The notes beneath the pieces were generated by a model that saw only the letters and a program-made list of their open reading frames with translations, had not been told where the DNA came from and searched no databases. The position numbers and the translations under genes were made by a program. A stretch of 64,000 nucleotides of DNA from Diploscapter coronatus (Eukaryota; Nematoda; Chromadorea; Rhabditida; Rhabditidae), in assembly GCA_964036155.1 (NCBI GenBank), contig OZ038422.1, forward strand, positions 56,071,201-56,135,200, read 5' to 3'. This document shows, piece by piece, positions 10,034-19,246 of this stretch. The stretch's first letter is position 1, and every line of letters begins with the position of its first letter.

Positions 10034-11616
10034 CCGATTTTCTCATTCGGTTTCTATCTAGCAGCCATAATTTCCCTTCGCCAGAAACGGTCTCTCGTCA
10101 GATCAGAGCAAACGAGTGTGTTGCTTAGTAAAACCGAGAATATCACTCTCAAGATCGGCATTGAAATACTCGCCGTTTATTCCGTGAGTTTTTTTCCTTA
10201 ATATGTTCTTCTGAAATAAGAAGTGAGTATGAATGTGAACGTGAACGTGAAAATAATCAGTGCTATTGCATCATGAGAATGTCTTGGAATAGGCAGAGTA
10301 TTATGTCGGATGCAATTATATCGCAAATTGCGACCTTCGCTTTTTCCATTCCGTAGAAAAGTTACAATTTTTCTATGTTATCAGACTGAATCTATCCTCG
10401 ATGCAAAAATGCTTTCCTTTCCTCTTGTCTCGCGCTCTTCTGCCTCAAGATAAAAGAAGCATTCTTTGCTGCTTAACACAATTAATAGATTTTGTTATTT
10501 TTAATTTTACATCTTTTGTTAAATAATGGCTTAATTACCCAAGTTTGAGGCCTATCAAATTACCGACACAACTAATTGAGCTATACCCCTCCTGCTAATA
10601 ACGAACACCGGTGGACTGGACCGATCATCCAGAAAGCTGAATTAATTACAAATTATTCGTGCTAATTATGTTAGAATTTCACTCAAAGCATTATTCATAA
10701 CTCACTCACGACGTTTGAAAAAGCTATACTTCGCCTAAATTAAATTTTATTCAGTCAGAAATATATTATGGGCAAAATGCCGAGAAAAAATTGGATTAAC
10801 TTTTTTGCATAGTCCAAAATAAATTTCGGGTGTCAAAATGGAATCAAAGTTCTCACTTTTGATTTCAGATGATTATCTATCATTATGCATAAGAAGAGCT
10901 AAACTCAAGCATAAATGAACAGTTTCAGCTAGCTCTGATCTTCCATGAATCGTGTAAATTCGTTCCAGAGAATTTGGTGAATTATTTCACGGAGACCGAG
11001 AAAATAATCGCAGCAATTCCCCAATTCGCTGTGCCAATTATATTCATTACAAGAGTGTCGGAATTCAGGTAAATTAAATGAAATCGTGGACAAGAATAAC
11101 TTAATTACCATTTTAAAGATCCTTTTTGATGAATGCAATTTGCTGTAAGACGAATAAAAACGGAAACATAAATACGGCAGATTCGCTGAAATCGAAGCAG
11201 AACAATTCGAAGAGCAACCAAAATGGAAAATCTAATGACACCAAAAAAGGTTGGACTTTTCTGAAAGATTTTTAATTTTTTTCATCTAGGCTCAGGAGCA
11301 TCCCCCAGTCTACCAACCACAGATCCTCACAGTATACATTCGGCTAAAATAGTCAGCACTAATCATTACGGAAATGCCAGATTAGATATGCACTAAAATT
11401 GGGGAGACAAAGTTAAAAATAATCTAAATTATTGCAATTCCGGTTTGTATATATTCATCTGAATATTAAGCTAATGGTAAAAAGAATAAATTATCTAAAT
11501 TTTTATCTGAAATGAAGAAGAAAATATCTAACATGGCAAGAACCTAGTTGTAAAGAACATTTTCCTCTCCACTATCCCATGTTTATTAACAATTGATACA
11601 GTTAAAATGAGGGCTT

Positions 11617-11870
11617 GTACCAATCTGCCTGGTTTAATGTCATGTTAACTCGATCAATTAGTATGAGGTTATGACGAGCTGACTAGCAAAAATAGTCGTA
11701 TAGTATGAGCCTAACTGCTCGTTCTAACTTGAGTGATTTAGTATGAACAGTTAGACTCGTGCTAACTTCCCAGTTAGCTCATACCATACGACTATTTTTT
11801 CTAGTCAGCTCGCCATAACCTCATGCTAATTGATCGAGTTAACATGACATTAAGCTAGGCAGATTGGTAC
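11617..11870. repeat. 254-bp hairpin repeat, copy 2
   Basis: Same length and ends as copy 1, with a handful of substitutions in the right arm (for example ACCATACG for ACTATACG and CGCCATAACC for CGTCATAACC). It lies between paralogues B and C. Confidence 0.85.
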
Positions 11871-11903
11871 GGACCGAGTCCATAATTAAAATGGCAACTA
11901 ACT

Positions 11904-11961
11904 CAGCATAATAGGTCATGAGCCATAATGGCGCCATTATGGCCCATGACCTATTATGCTG
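11904..11961. repeat. 58-bp near-perfect palindrome
   Basis: Reads CAGCATAATAGGTCATG, then AGCCATAATGGCGCCATTA at the centre, then CATGACCTATTATGCTG. It interrupts the shared upstream sequence of the receptor genes and is absent before A, B and D. It is probably a tiny palindromic insertion; it could form a strong cruciform or RNA hairpin about 185 bp upstream of the paralogue C start codon. Confidence 0.8.
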
Positions 11962-12146
11962 GGGAGTTGAATTGCCTATTATCTTGTTAGCGTGAATTGA
12001 ATTGTTATTTTTCACTATTTCACTAGTTTCTAGGCGAATGAAGCTAATCTACAGACAGAAATAATTCACTTCTCGTACTTGTATTTTGCTTCTGCTGCAA
12101 TTTCCTTTTCAAACACTTTAGTCAGTTCTCAATTGGTTCATTCCTA

Positions 12147-14582
12147 ATGGCACTCTTTTCTTCGAAACAACAATCCGATGGTGGCAACTCCACTTACAAC
12201 TCTGTCCAAATACAGACTATGGATGGTAAGAATTGGCAATTCTACAGTAGTCTCAGTTACAGTAATTTAAGATAGATCTTCAACCTTCTTCTACGTGGCA
12301 ATCCTTGTGTTCACGGTTCAGACATTCGTCACGAATGGAGCTGTCGTCATTTTCATGTTCTCCAATCGATCGAGATCGGTAAAATTTACAATGCACTCAT
12401 AATGTTTCAAAGTAGAAAAGATATAAAGACTATTTAGGAAAGGCGAGTGAAAATCATTTCATGACACATTTTTGATTGTTCCAAATTTATAATCACTCTC
12501 AGAGCACTTCCTTCTACCGACTAATGTGTGTCTACGTGATCATCAACTTTGTGAGCAGTGGAGTCACTTTACTTACTATCATCGTTCTGAATGTAAGATT
12601 CGTTATGACTTCCTTAAATATATGTTATTACTCATTTTCCACACTTCTTATTTGTTTGGAAGCAGCTGACTGATGAAATTGTGACCAGTAAAACAACAAA
12701 TACAATATAGTCAGAGCAGATGCAACTGAGTTTGCAATTACAGAGTCTGGGAATACATTATTCGCCTCTTCCACCTCCCAAACCACCGAATGGTTCTGGA
12801 GGCCCTCCACCAATGCGGAAGAACGACAAGAGGATCGAAATAATGGCGGATGTGGGAGTTGGTCTGATTTGCAGAAAATATATTGCATTAAGTCGAGAGA
12901 AAAATTGTAGAACAGCTTAGCTTTCAAAATTGAAATTAGGCAGAATTTTTATGACCCTCAATTTTGTTTTGAAAGATGGTCTTCAAAATATGTTTACCTT
13001 ACTTTGAGACTCTTTCTTCAGCAACTAATCTTGTGAATTCATAAATTTGAGTGCGTGATATATTCATCTGCGTCTACACTTCAATAGTTCTCTTTCTCAT
13101 CGGTCTGAATCGATTCGGCATTTTTGTGTGGAATCCAATCGAAAAGTACATCTTTGGAAAGTAAGTCTAAAAATGTCTAATTTTTGGAATGAATGAATTT
13201 TAATCTCAGAACAGGATTCCGAATCGTCAATTTGTTCATGCTGATCGCAGCAACAGGGATCTCGGTGAGCATGTGTTTGATTGGAATGATGAAAAGGAAA
13301 TTCGAAGAAGATACAGGGACCATGCCCAGTGGAATGAACGAAGCGGCTGGTGTGAGTTGCTTTTTACTTGAACACGTGTTACAAAATTATGTAGATTATT
13401 TTTTATCGAAAAATAACCAATTTTATACTAGTAAAGATGCTCATAAAATATTTTCTTAGTGAAAAAACCTCATAGAAAGATATATATTTTATTTTTTCCA
13501 AACCTTTAATTACACAGATCTTTTATCACAATGATTTACCATTTCAGTATACTATGGAGATATTCTACGTAATCCCGATTTTCTCATTCGGCTTCTATCT
13601 GGCAGCCATAATTTCCCTTCGCCAGAAACGGTCTCTCGTCAAATCAGAGAAGACGAATGTGTTGCTCAATAAAACTGAAAACATCACTCTCAAGATCGGC
13701 ATTGAAATACTCGCTGTTTATTCCGTGAGTTTTTTCTTTAGTATTTTGTTGAAATAGTAAGTGGGTATGAGTGTGAAAGTAAAAATAACCAATATCATTG
13801 CATGACGAGAATGTCTTGGGATAAGCAGTGTCGCATGCAGAATATTGTGTCGAATATGCAATTATTCGTGCTTATTATGTTAGAATTTCACTCAAAGCAT
13901 TATTCATAACTCACTCACGACGTTTGAAAAAGCTATACTTCGCCTAAATTAAATTTTATTCAGTCAGAAATATATTATGGGCAAAATGCCGAGAAAAAAT
14001 TGGATTAGCTGTTTTGCATAGTCCAAAATAAATTTAGGGTGTCAAAATGGAATCAAAGTTCTCGCTTTTGATTTCAGATGACAATCTATCATTATGCATA
14101 AGAAGAGCTAAACTCAAGCATAAATGAACAGTTTCAGTTAGCCCTGATCTTCCATGAATTGTGTAAATTGGCTCCAAGGGACTTGGAGAATTATTTTATG
14201 GAGACCGAGAGAATAATCGCGACAATTCCCCAACTCGCTGTGCCAATTATATTCGTTACAAGTGTGTCTGAATTCAGGTAAATTAAATGAAATCATAAAA
14301 GAAAATAACTTAATTATCCTTTTAAAGATCCTTTTTGACGGATACAATTTGCTGTAGGACGAATAAGATGAATAAAAACGGAAAGACTGATATAACAATT
14401 TCGTTGAAATCGAAGCAGACCAATTCGAAAAGCACCCAAAATGGAAAATCTAATGACATCAAAAGAGGTTAGACGTTCCTGAAAGATTTTTAATTTTTTT
14501 TCATCTAGGCTCAAGAACATCCTCCAATCTACCAGCCACAAATCCTCACAGTATACATTCAGCTAAACATAGTCAACACTAG
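12147..14582 (+). CDS. Seven-transmembrane chemoreceptor-like protein, paralogue C
   Basis: Exons 12147-12225, 12272-12378, 12503-12592, 12666-12680, 12744-12861, 13052-13160, 13210-13351, 13548-13724, 14138-14277, 14328-14467, 14509-14582; 396 aa, every junction in phase. It has the same topology as paralogue A: TM1 after TFFYVAILVF, an ECL1 with PLPPPKPPNGSGG, LNRFGIFVWNPIEKYIFG after TM3, LNKTENITLKIGIEILAVYS at TM6, and a polar Ser/Asn/Lys tail. Exon 10 is 9 bp longer than in the others (three extra residues, in frame). This copy shows no insertion and no frame lesion, so it is the best candidate for a working receptor in the array together with A. Introns 1 and 5 end in AAG and GAG. The family assignment within nematode serpentine receptors is open. 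Confidence 0.77.
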
Positions 14583-15005
14583 TCATTACGGAAATGCCAT
14601 ATTAGATATGCACTAAAATTGGGGAGACAAAGTTAAAATTAATCTAAATTATTGCAATTCCGGTTTGTATATATTCATCTGAATATTAAGCTAATGATAA
14701 AAAGAATAAATTATCTAAATTTTTATCTGAAATGAAGAAAAAAATATCTAATATGGCAAGAACCTAGTTGTAAAGAACATTTTCCTCTCCACTATCCCAT
14801 GTTTATTAACAATTGATACAGTTAAAATGAGGGCTTGTACCAATCTGCCTGGTTTAATGTCATGTTAACTCGATCAATTAGTATGAGGTTATGACGAGCT
14901 GACTAGCAAAAATAGCCGTATAGTATGAGCCTAACTGCTCGTTCTAACTTGAGTGATTTAGTATGAACAGTTAGACTCGTGCTAACTTCCCAGTTAGCTC
15001 ATACT

Positions 15006-15361
15006 TAAAGAGGCCAAATAGTTTCCTAGAATAGACTGAATTTATAAATTTGATATCAGTGTGATGATCGAGGTTGTGAATAACTCAAAACTTCTTAGAC
15101 CTCCGAAAACGGTCCATCCTATCAAAAATTACGAGCATTTTTGTGCGGCAATTCGTTCCTGCAGCGACTTTCCCAAATTTTTCCGACAGGCAAATTACAT
15201 TGCGTTTACACCAATTATCCTAATTGGCCATAATTTCGGGCGCATTTTATTACTCTAATTAGTGTTTATTTCATGAAAGTATTAACTAATTAACGACAAT
15301 TAAAGCGTTGAAAAATTCATGCATTCTTTCTCTCCCTCAAAAAGGAGACACTTGGCCTCTA
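15006..15361. mobile_element. 356-bp MITE with AGAGGCCAA ends
   Basis: Ends TAAAGAGGCCAAAT and ACTTGGCCTCTA are inverted repeats. CTCATACT flanks it on both sides (14998-15005, 15362-15369), which would be an 8-bp hAT-type duplication. However, the intact hairpin already contains CTCATACT twice, so the flanks may be pre-existing repeats. A diverged copy lies at about 301-521. The one reading frame inside (15061-15258) matches no family I know. Confidence 0.7.
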
Positions 15362-15394
15362 CTCATACTAATTGATTAAGTTAACATGACATTA

Positions 15395-15806
15395 GATGTG
15401 GTAACCTGATATCGGATACACAGAAATAATGATGATAATTTGGCAGAGCCGAATTAACATTAAGACTGCCTTATCTAAGATATTAGTTGACGAATCAGTA
15501 TAAGTCTGATTATTGTCATTATCCAGTTTCGTCTTATCACGAGCAGTCGGACCAGAAGCAGAACTACTCCTAGTCGCCGCCAGTGGTGGCGCCACTGGGC
15601 GACTCTTGTTAGCCACAAGGTTATAGATTCTCGACGGGGTTGGGGGTAGTCACTCGTATAAAGCGAGTAGTCAGTGACCAGTGATGGACCATCAGCTTAG
15701 GATCTAACTGGGATCTATGATGATAATAAATCTTTCATTCCTCAACTTGTTGTTGATATCATTGACTCTGATCATGTCATTATTTGTAAACATAAAGGGT
15801 TATAAG
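15395..15806. mobile_element. 412-bp insertion, solo-LTR candidate
   Basis: Inserted in the third hairpin, with ATTA on both sides (15391-15394, 15807-15810). It contains a TATAAA (about 15658), a 3'-side AATAAA (about 15726) and a GC-rich palindromic knot GCCAGTGGTGGCGCCACTGG. Promoter plus polyadenylation signals in about 400 bp suit a solo LTR, but the ends are not a clean TG...CA pair, so the class is uncertain. Confidence 0.45.
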
Positions 15807-16035
15807 ATTAAACTAAGCAGATTGGTGCGGGCCGAGTCCATAATGAAATTGGTAATTGAGTTGAATTACCTATTATCTCGTTGGCGCGAATTGAAGTATT
15901 ATTCTCTAGTTTCAGTTTTTAGATGAATAGAGCTAATCTGCAGACAGAAATAACTCACTTACTGTGATTATCTTCTGCTTTTGCTGCAATTTCCTTTTCA
16001 AACACTTCAGTCAGTTCTCAGCTGTCTCATTCCTA

Positions 16036-18670
16036 ATGGCATTCTTTTCCTCGGAGGATCAGTCTGATGATGGGAACTTCATTCACAGCACTGTCTCAGT
16101 ACAGCCCATGAGTGGTAAGAATTGGCAATTCTACAGTAGTCTCATTTACAGTAACTGTTGAGATGCATCTCGAGTCTTCTTCTACACGACAAGCCTCGTG
16201 CTCACGTTTCAGACATTCGTCACGAATGGGGTTGTCGTCATTTTCATGTTCGCTAATCGATCGAGATTGGTAAAAATTTACAATGTATTCATTCTTCTGA
16301 AAGAAATCAAAAAAGAAAAAAACCGACTATTAGGAAGAGCGAATGAAAATCATTTCATGACACATTTTTTATTCTTGCAAATTTATAATCACTTTCAGAG
16401 CACTTCCTTCTACCAACTAATGCGTGTCTACGTGATCATCAACTTTGTGAGCAGTGGAGTCACTTTACTTACTATCATCGTTCTGAGTGTAAGATTCGTT
16501 ATGACTTCTTTAAATATATGTTTTTGCTCATTTTTCACACTTCTTATTTGATTGAAAATAGCTGACTGATGAAATTGATCAGTCCAGATCTAAGAAGGGC
16601 TATCGTCAGAAACCCCTCACGATCTACCCCTATACATTTTCTTAAGAATTTTGTATATCTAACCAATCAATAACGTAAACGTTCAAGTTTGCGACCTACC
16701 TCGCCATACAAAATTTTCCCTCTGCGACCTATCTCCCCATAGATTTCTTTGTCTGACGAAAGTGCTCCCTAGATCTGGATCAGTCAAATAACGAATACGA
16801 TATAGTCAGGGCGGAAGTGCAACTGAATTTGTAATGATAGATTCTGGGAATTGATTATTCTCCCCTTCCACCTCCAAAATCATCCAATGATCCTGGAGAC
16901 CATCCACCAATGCGGAAACATGACAAACGGATCGACATAATGGCGGATGTGGGAGTTGGTATGATTTACAGAAAATATATTGCATTAAGTCGAGAGAAAA
17001 ATTGTAGAACAGCTTAGCTTTCAAAATTGAAATTGACAACATTTTTATGATCCTCAATTTTGTTTTGAAAGATGGTCTTCAAAATGCGTTTACCTTCGAG
17101 ACTCTTTCTTCAACAACTAATCTTATGAATTCGTAAATTTGAGTGCGTGATATATTCATCTGCGTCTACACTTCAATAGTTCTCTTTCTCATCGGTCTGA
17201 ATCGATTCGGCGCTTTTGTATGGAATCCAATCGAAAAGTACATCTTTGGAAAGTAAGTCTAAAAATGTCTAATTTTTGGAATGAATGAATTTTAATCTCA
17301 GAACAGGATTCCGAATCGTCAATTTGCTCATGCTGATCGCAGCAACAGGAATGTCAGTGAGCATGTGTTTGATTGGAATGATGGGGAGGCAATTCGCCAA
17401 AGATAAAGGAATCATGCTCAACGGAGTGAACGAGTGGGCTAATGTGAGTTGCTTTTTATTTGAACATATATTACAAAATCTTATGTAGATTATTTTTATC
17501 GAGAACTAACGAACTTTTATACTAGTAGAAGTGTTCAGAAAGTAGTTTTTTCTCGATGAACAAATTTAGCGACAAGATATTATTCTATTTTTTTTTCAAA
17601 TCTTTAAGTACACAGATTTTTTGTCATGATGATTTATCACTTCAGTATACTGTAGAGGTCTTCTACATAATCCCGATCCTTTCATTCGGTTTCTATCTAG
17701 CAGTCATAATTTCCCTTCGTCAGAAACGGTCTCTCGTCAGATCAGAGCAGACAAGTGTGCTGCTCAACAAAACCGAGAACATCACTCTCAAGATCGGCAT
17801 TGAAATACTCGCTATTTATTCCGTGAGTTTTTTCCTTAATATTTCCTTCTGAAATAAGAAGTGAGTATGAATATGAACGTGAAAATGATCAGTGCTATTG
17901 CATTACAAGAATGTCTTGGGATAAGCAGTCACATGACAGAGTATTATATCGAATATGCAATTATTCGTGTTAGTTATTTATTAGACTTTTACTCAAAGCA
18001 TTATTCATAATTCACTCACGATGTGTTAGAAAAAGCTATACTTCGCCTAAATTAAATTTCATTCAGTCAGAACACCTTATGGGCAAAATGCCGAGAAAAA
18101 ATTGGATTAACTGTTTTGCATAGTCCAAAATAAATTTCGGGTATCAAAATGGAATCAAAGTTCTCGCTTTTGATTTCAGATGATAATCTCATTATACATA
18201 AGAAGAGCTAAACTCAAGCATAAATGAACAGTTTCAGTTAGCTCTGATCTTCCGTGAATCGTGTAAATTCGTTCCAGAGAATTTGGTGAATTATTTCATG
18301 CATACCGAAAAAATAATTGCGACAATTCCCCAACTCGCTGTTCCAATCATACTCATTACAAGAGTGCCTGAATTCAGGTAAATTAAATGAAACTATGAAG
18401 GAATAACTTAATTGCTATTTTAAAGATCCTTTTTGATGAATGCAATTTGCTGTAAGACGAGTAAAAACGGAAATATAAATACGGCAGATTCGTTGAAATC
18501 GAGGCAGAACAATTCGAAGAACAATCGACATGGAAAATCTAATGACATCAAAAGAGGTTAGACGTTCCTGAAAGATTTTAAATTTTTTTCATCTAGGCTC
18601 AAGAACATCCTCCAATCTACCAGCCACAAATCCTCACAGTATACATTCAGCTAAACATAGTCAACACTAG
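16036..18670 (+). CDS. Seven-transmembrane chemoreceptor-like protein, paralogue D
   Basis: Exons 16036-16114, 16163-16269, 16399-16488, 16841-16958, 17144-17252, 17302-17443, 17646-17822, 18238-18377, 18426-18556, 18597-18670; 388 aa with the small exon 4 skipped. All remaining junctions keep phase. In the position of exon 4 (16562-16576) the donor GT used in the other copies is lost (ATTGATC for ATTGTGA), and a 195-bp element sits 7 bp further on; whether the gene still works depends on skipping that 15-bp exon. The rest matches A-C: IQ/FQTFVTNGVVVIFMF at TM1, LNRFGAFVWNPIEKYIFG after TM3 and the same Ser/Asn-rich tail. It is the last gene of the array; the shared sequence ends near 18780 and no hairpin follows. 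Confidence 0.7.
16584..16778. mobile_element. 195-bp MITE with CCAGATCT ends
   Basis: Ends CCAGATCTAAGAAGGGCTAT and the complement of CTCCCTAGATCTGG; the inverted match runs on to CGTCAGA inside (about 27 bp, imperfect). ATCAGT is duplicated (16578-16583, 16779-16784). Absent from paralogues A-C. Internal GCGACCTACCTCGCCATA and GCGACCTATCTCCCCATA are a direct repeat. Class unknown. Confidence 0.8.
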
Positions 18671-19246
18671 TCATTACGGAAATGCCAGATTAGATATGCA
18701 CTAAAATTGGGGAGATAAAATTTAAAATAATCTAAATTATTGCAATTCCGGTTTGTATATATTCATCTGAATATTAAGCTAGCGGTAAAGAAAATTATTT
18801 GAATTTTTCGAAATTAAACTTTTATCTACATTAGCATCAAACTACGATAGCTGATTCCATTTAATTTCGTGCAAATAGGTTGCAGAGACTAATGACGTTG
18901 TTTTCGATTGTTAACAAGCATGGTAATGTGTCTTTCAAGCCTTTCAAAAGCATGCATATCCTACGTCAGATTCAAAGAAATTACGTTTAGTCTCTGAATA
19001 GTCTTTCTCTGTCCCCAATCGATAGTTGATAGCCTTGCTCGTTCATCGCTCGTCGTGTTTGCAGGTCATTCAGTTGAACGAGTTAGTCATTCTACAACTG
19101 TTGTCTGCATGTCTTCATTTTCATGTGTCATTTCCTCCATGCTCCTCTTCCCTCCCTCCCCTCCTTCCTCTGATTGATCTCTGTCAGTTCTGATTCCTTG
19201 ACTCTATCTACTTTCCGTTCATAAAGTAACTCGGCAACTTCACCAA
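18671..19246. other. Intergenic, end of duplicated block and pyrophosphatase upstream region
   Basis: To about 18780 this is the 3' flank shared by the receptor genes. Beyond it is unique sequence, becoming C/T-rich at 19120-19200 (TCCCTCCCCTCCTTCC), with CTGTCAG at about 19182-19188 as a possible trans-splice acceptor for the first exon at 19247. Confidence 0.5.

Larger units (their letters stand above)
6016..11396 (+). pseudogene. Seven-transmembrane receptor paralogue B, disrupted by a transposon in exon 8
   Basis: Exons 6016-6094, 6142-6248, 6416-6505, 6579-6593, 6912-7029, 7220-7328, 7379-7520, 7716-7745 plus 10037-10183 (one exon split by the element), 10929-11068, 11119-11249, 11290-11396. 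Leaving out 7746-10036 the frame is open throughout (404 aa), so the 2,288-bp insertion is the only clear lesion and must be recent. It falls at the start of TM5, after FYIIP. A second, 243-bp insertion in intron 4 leaves the acceptor intact because the target duplication re-creates it. A 1-base deletion near 11347 (AAAATAG where A has AAACATAG) shifts the last codons, extending the tail by 11 residues to a TAA at 11394. Read-through or splicing out of the element is possible but no strong sites frame it. Other features are as in paralogue A. Confidence 0.75.
14837..15828. repeat. Hairpin repeat copy 3, broken by two insertions
   Basis: Left arm and loop 14837-15005, a piece of the right arm 15362-15394, and the end (CTAAGCAGATTGGTGC) to 15828. 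Between these lie the insertions 15006-15361 and 15395-15806. Relative to copies 1 and 2, about 49 bp between the two CTCATACT words of the right arm are missing. Confidence 0.75.

Noticed and set aside
14998..15369. Taking CTCATACT as proof of an 8-bp hAT target duplication
   Set aside because: The intact hairpin copies already contain this word twice, so the duplication is ambiguous.
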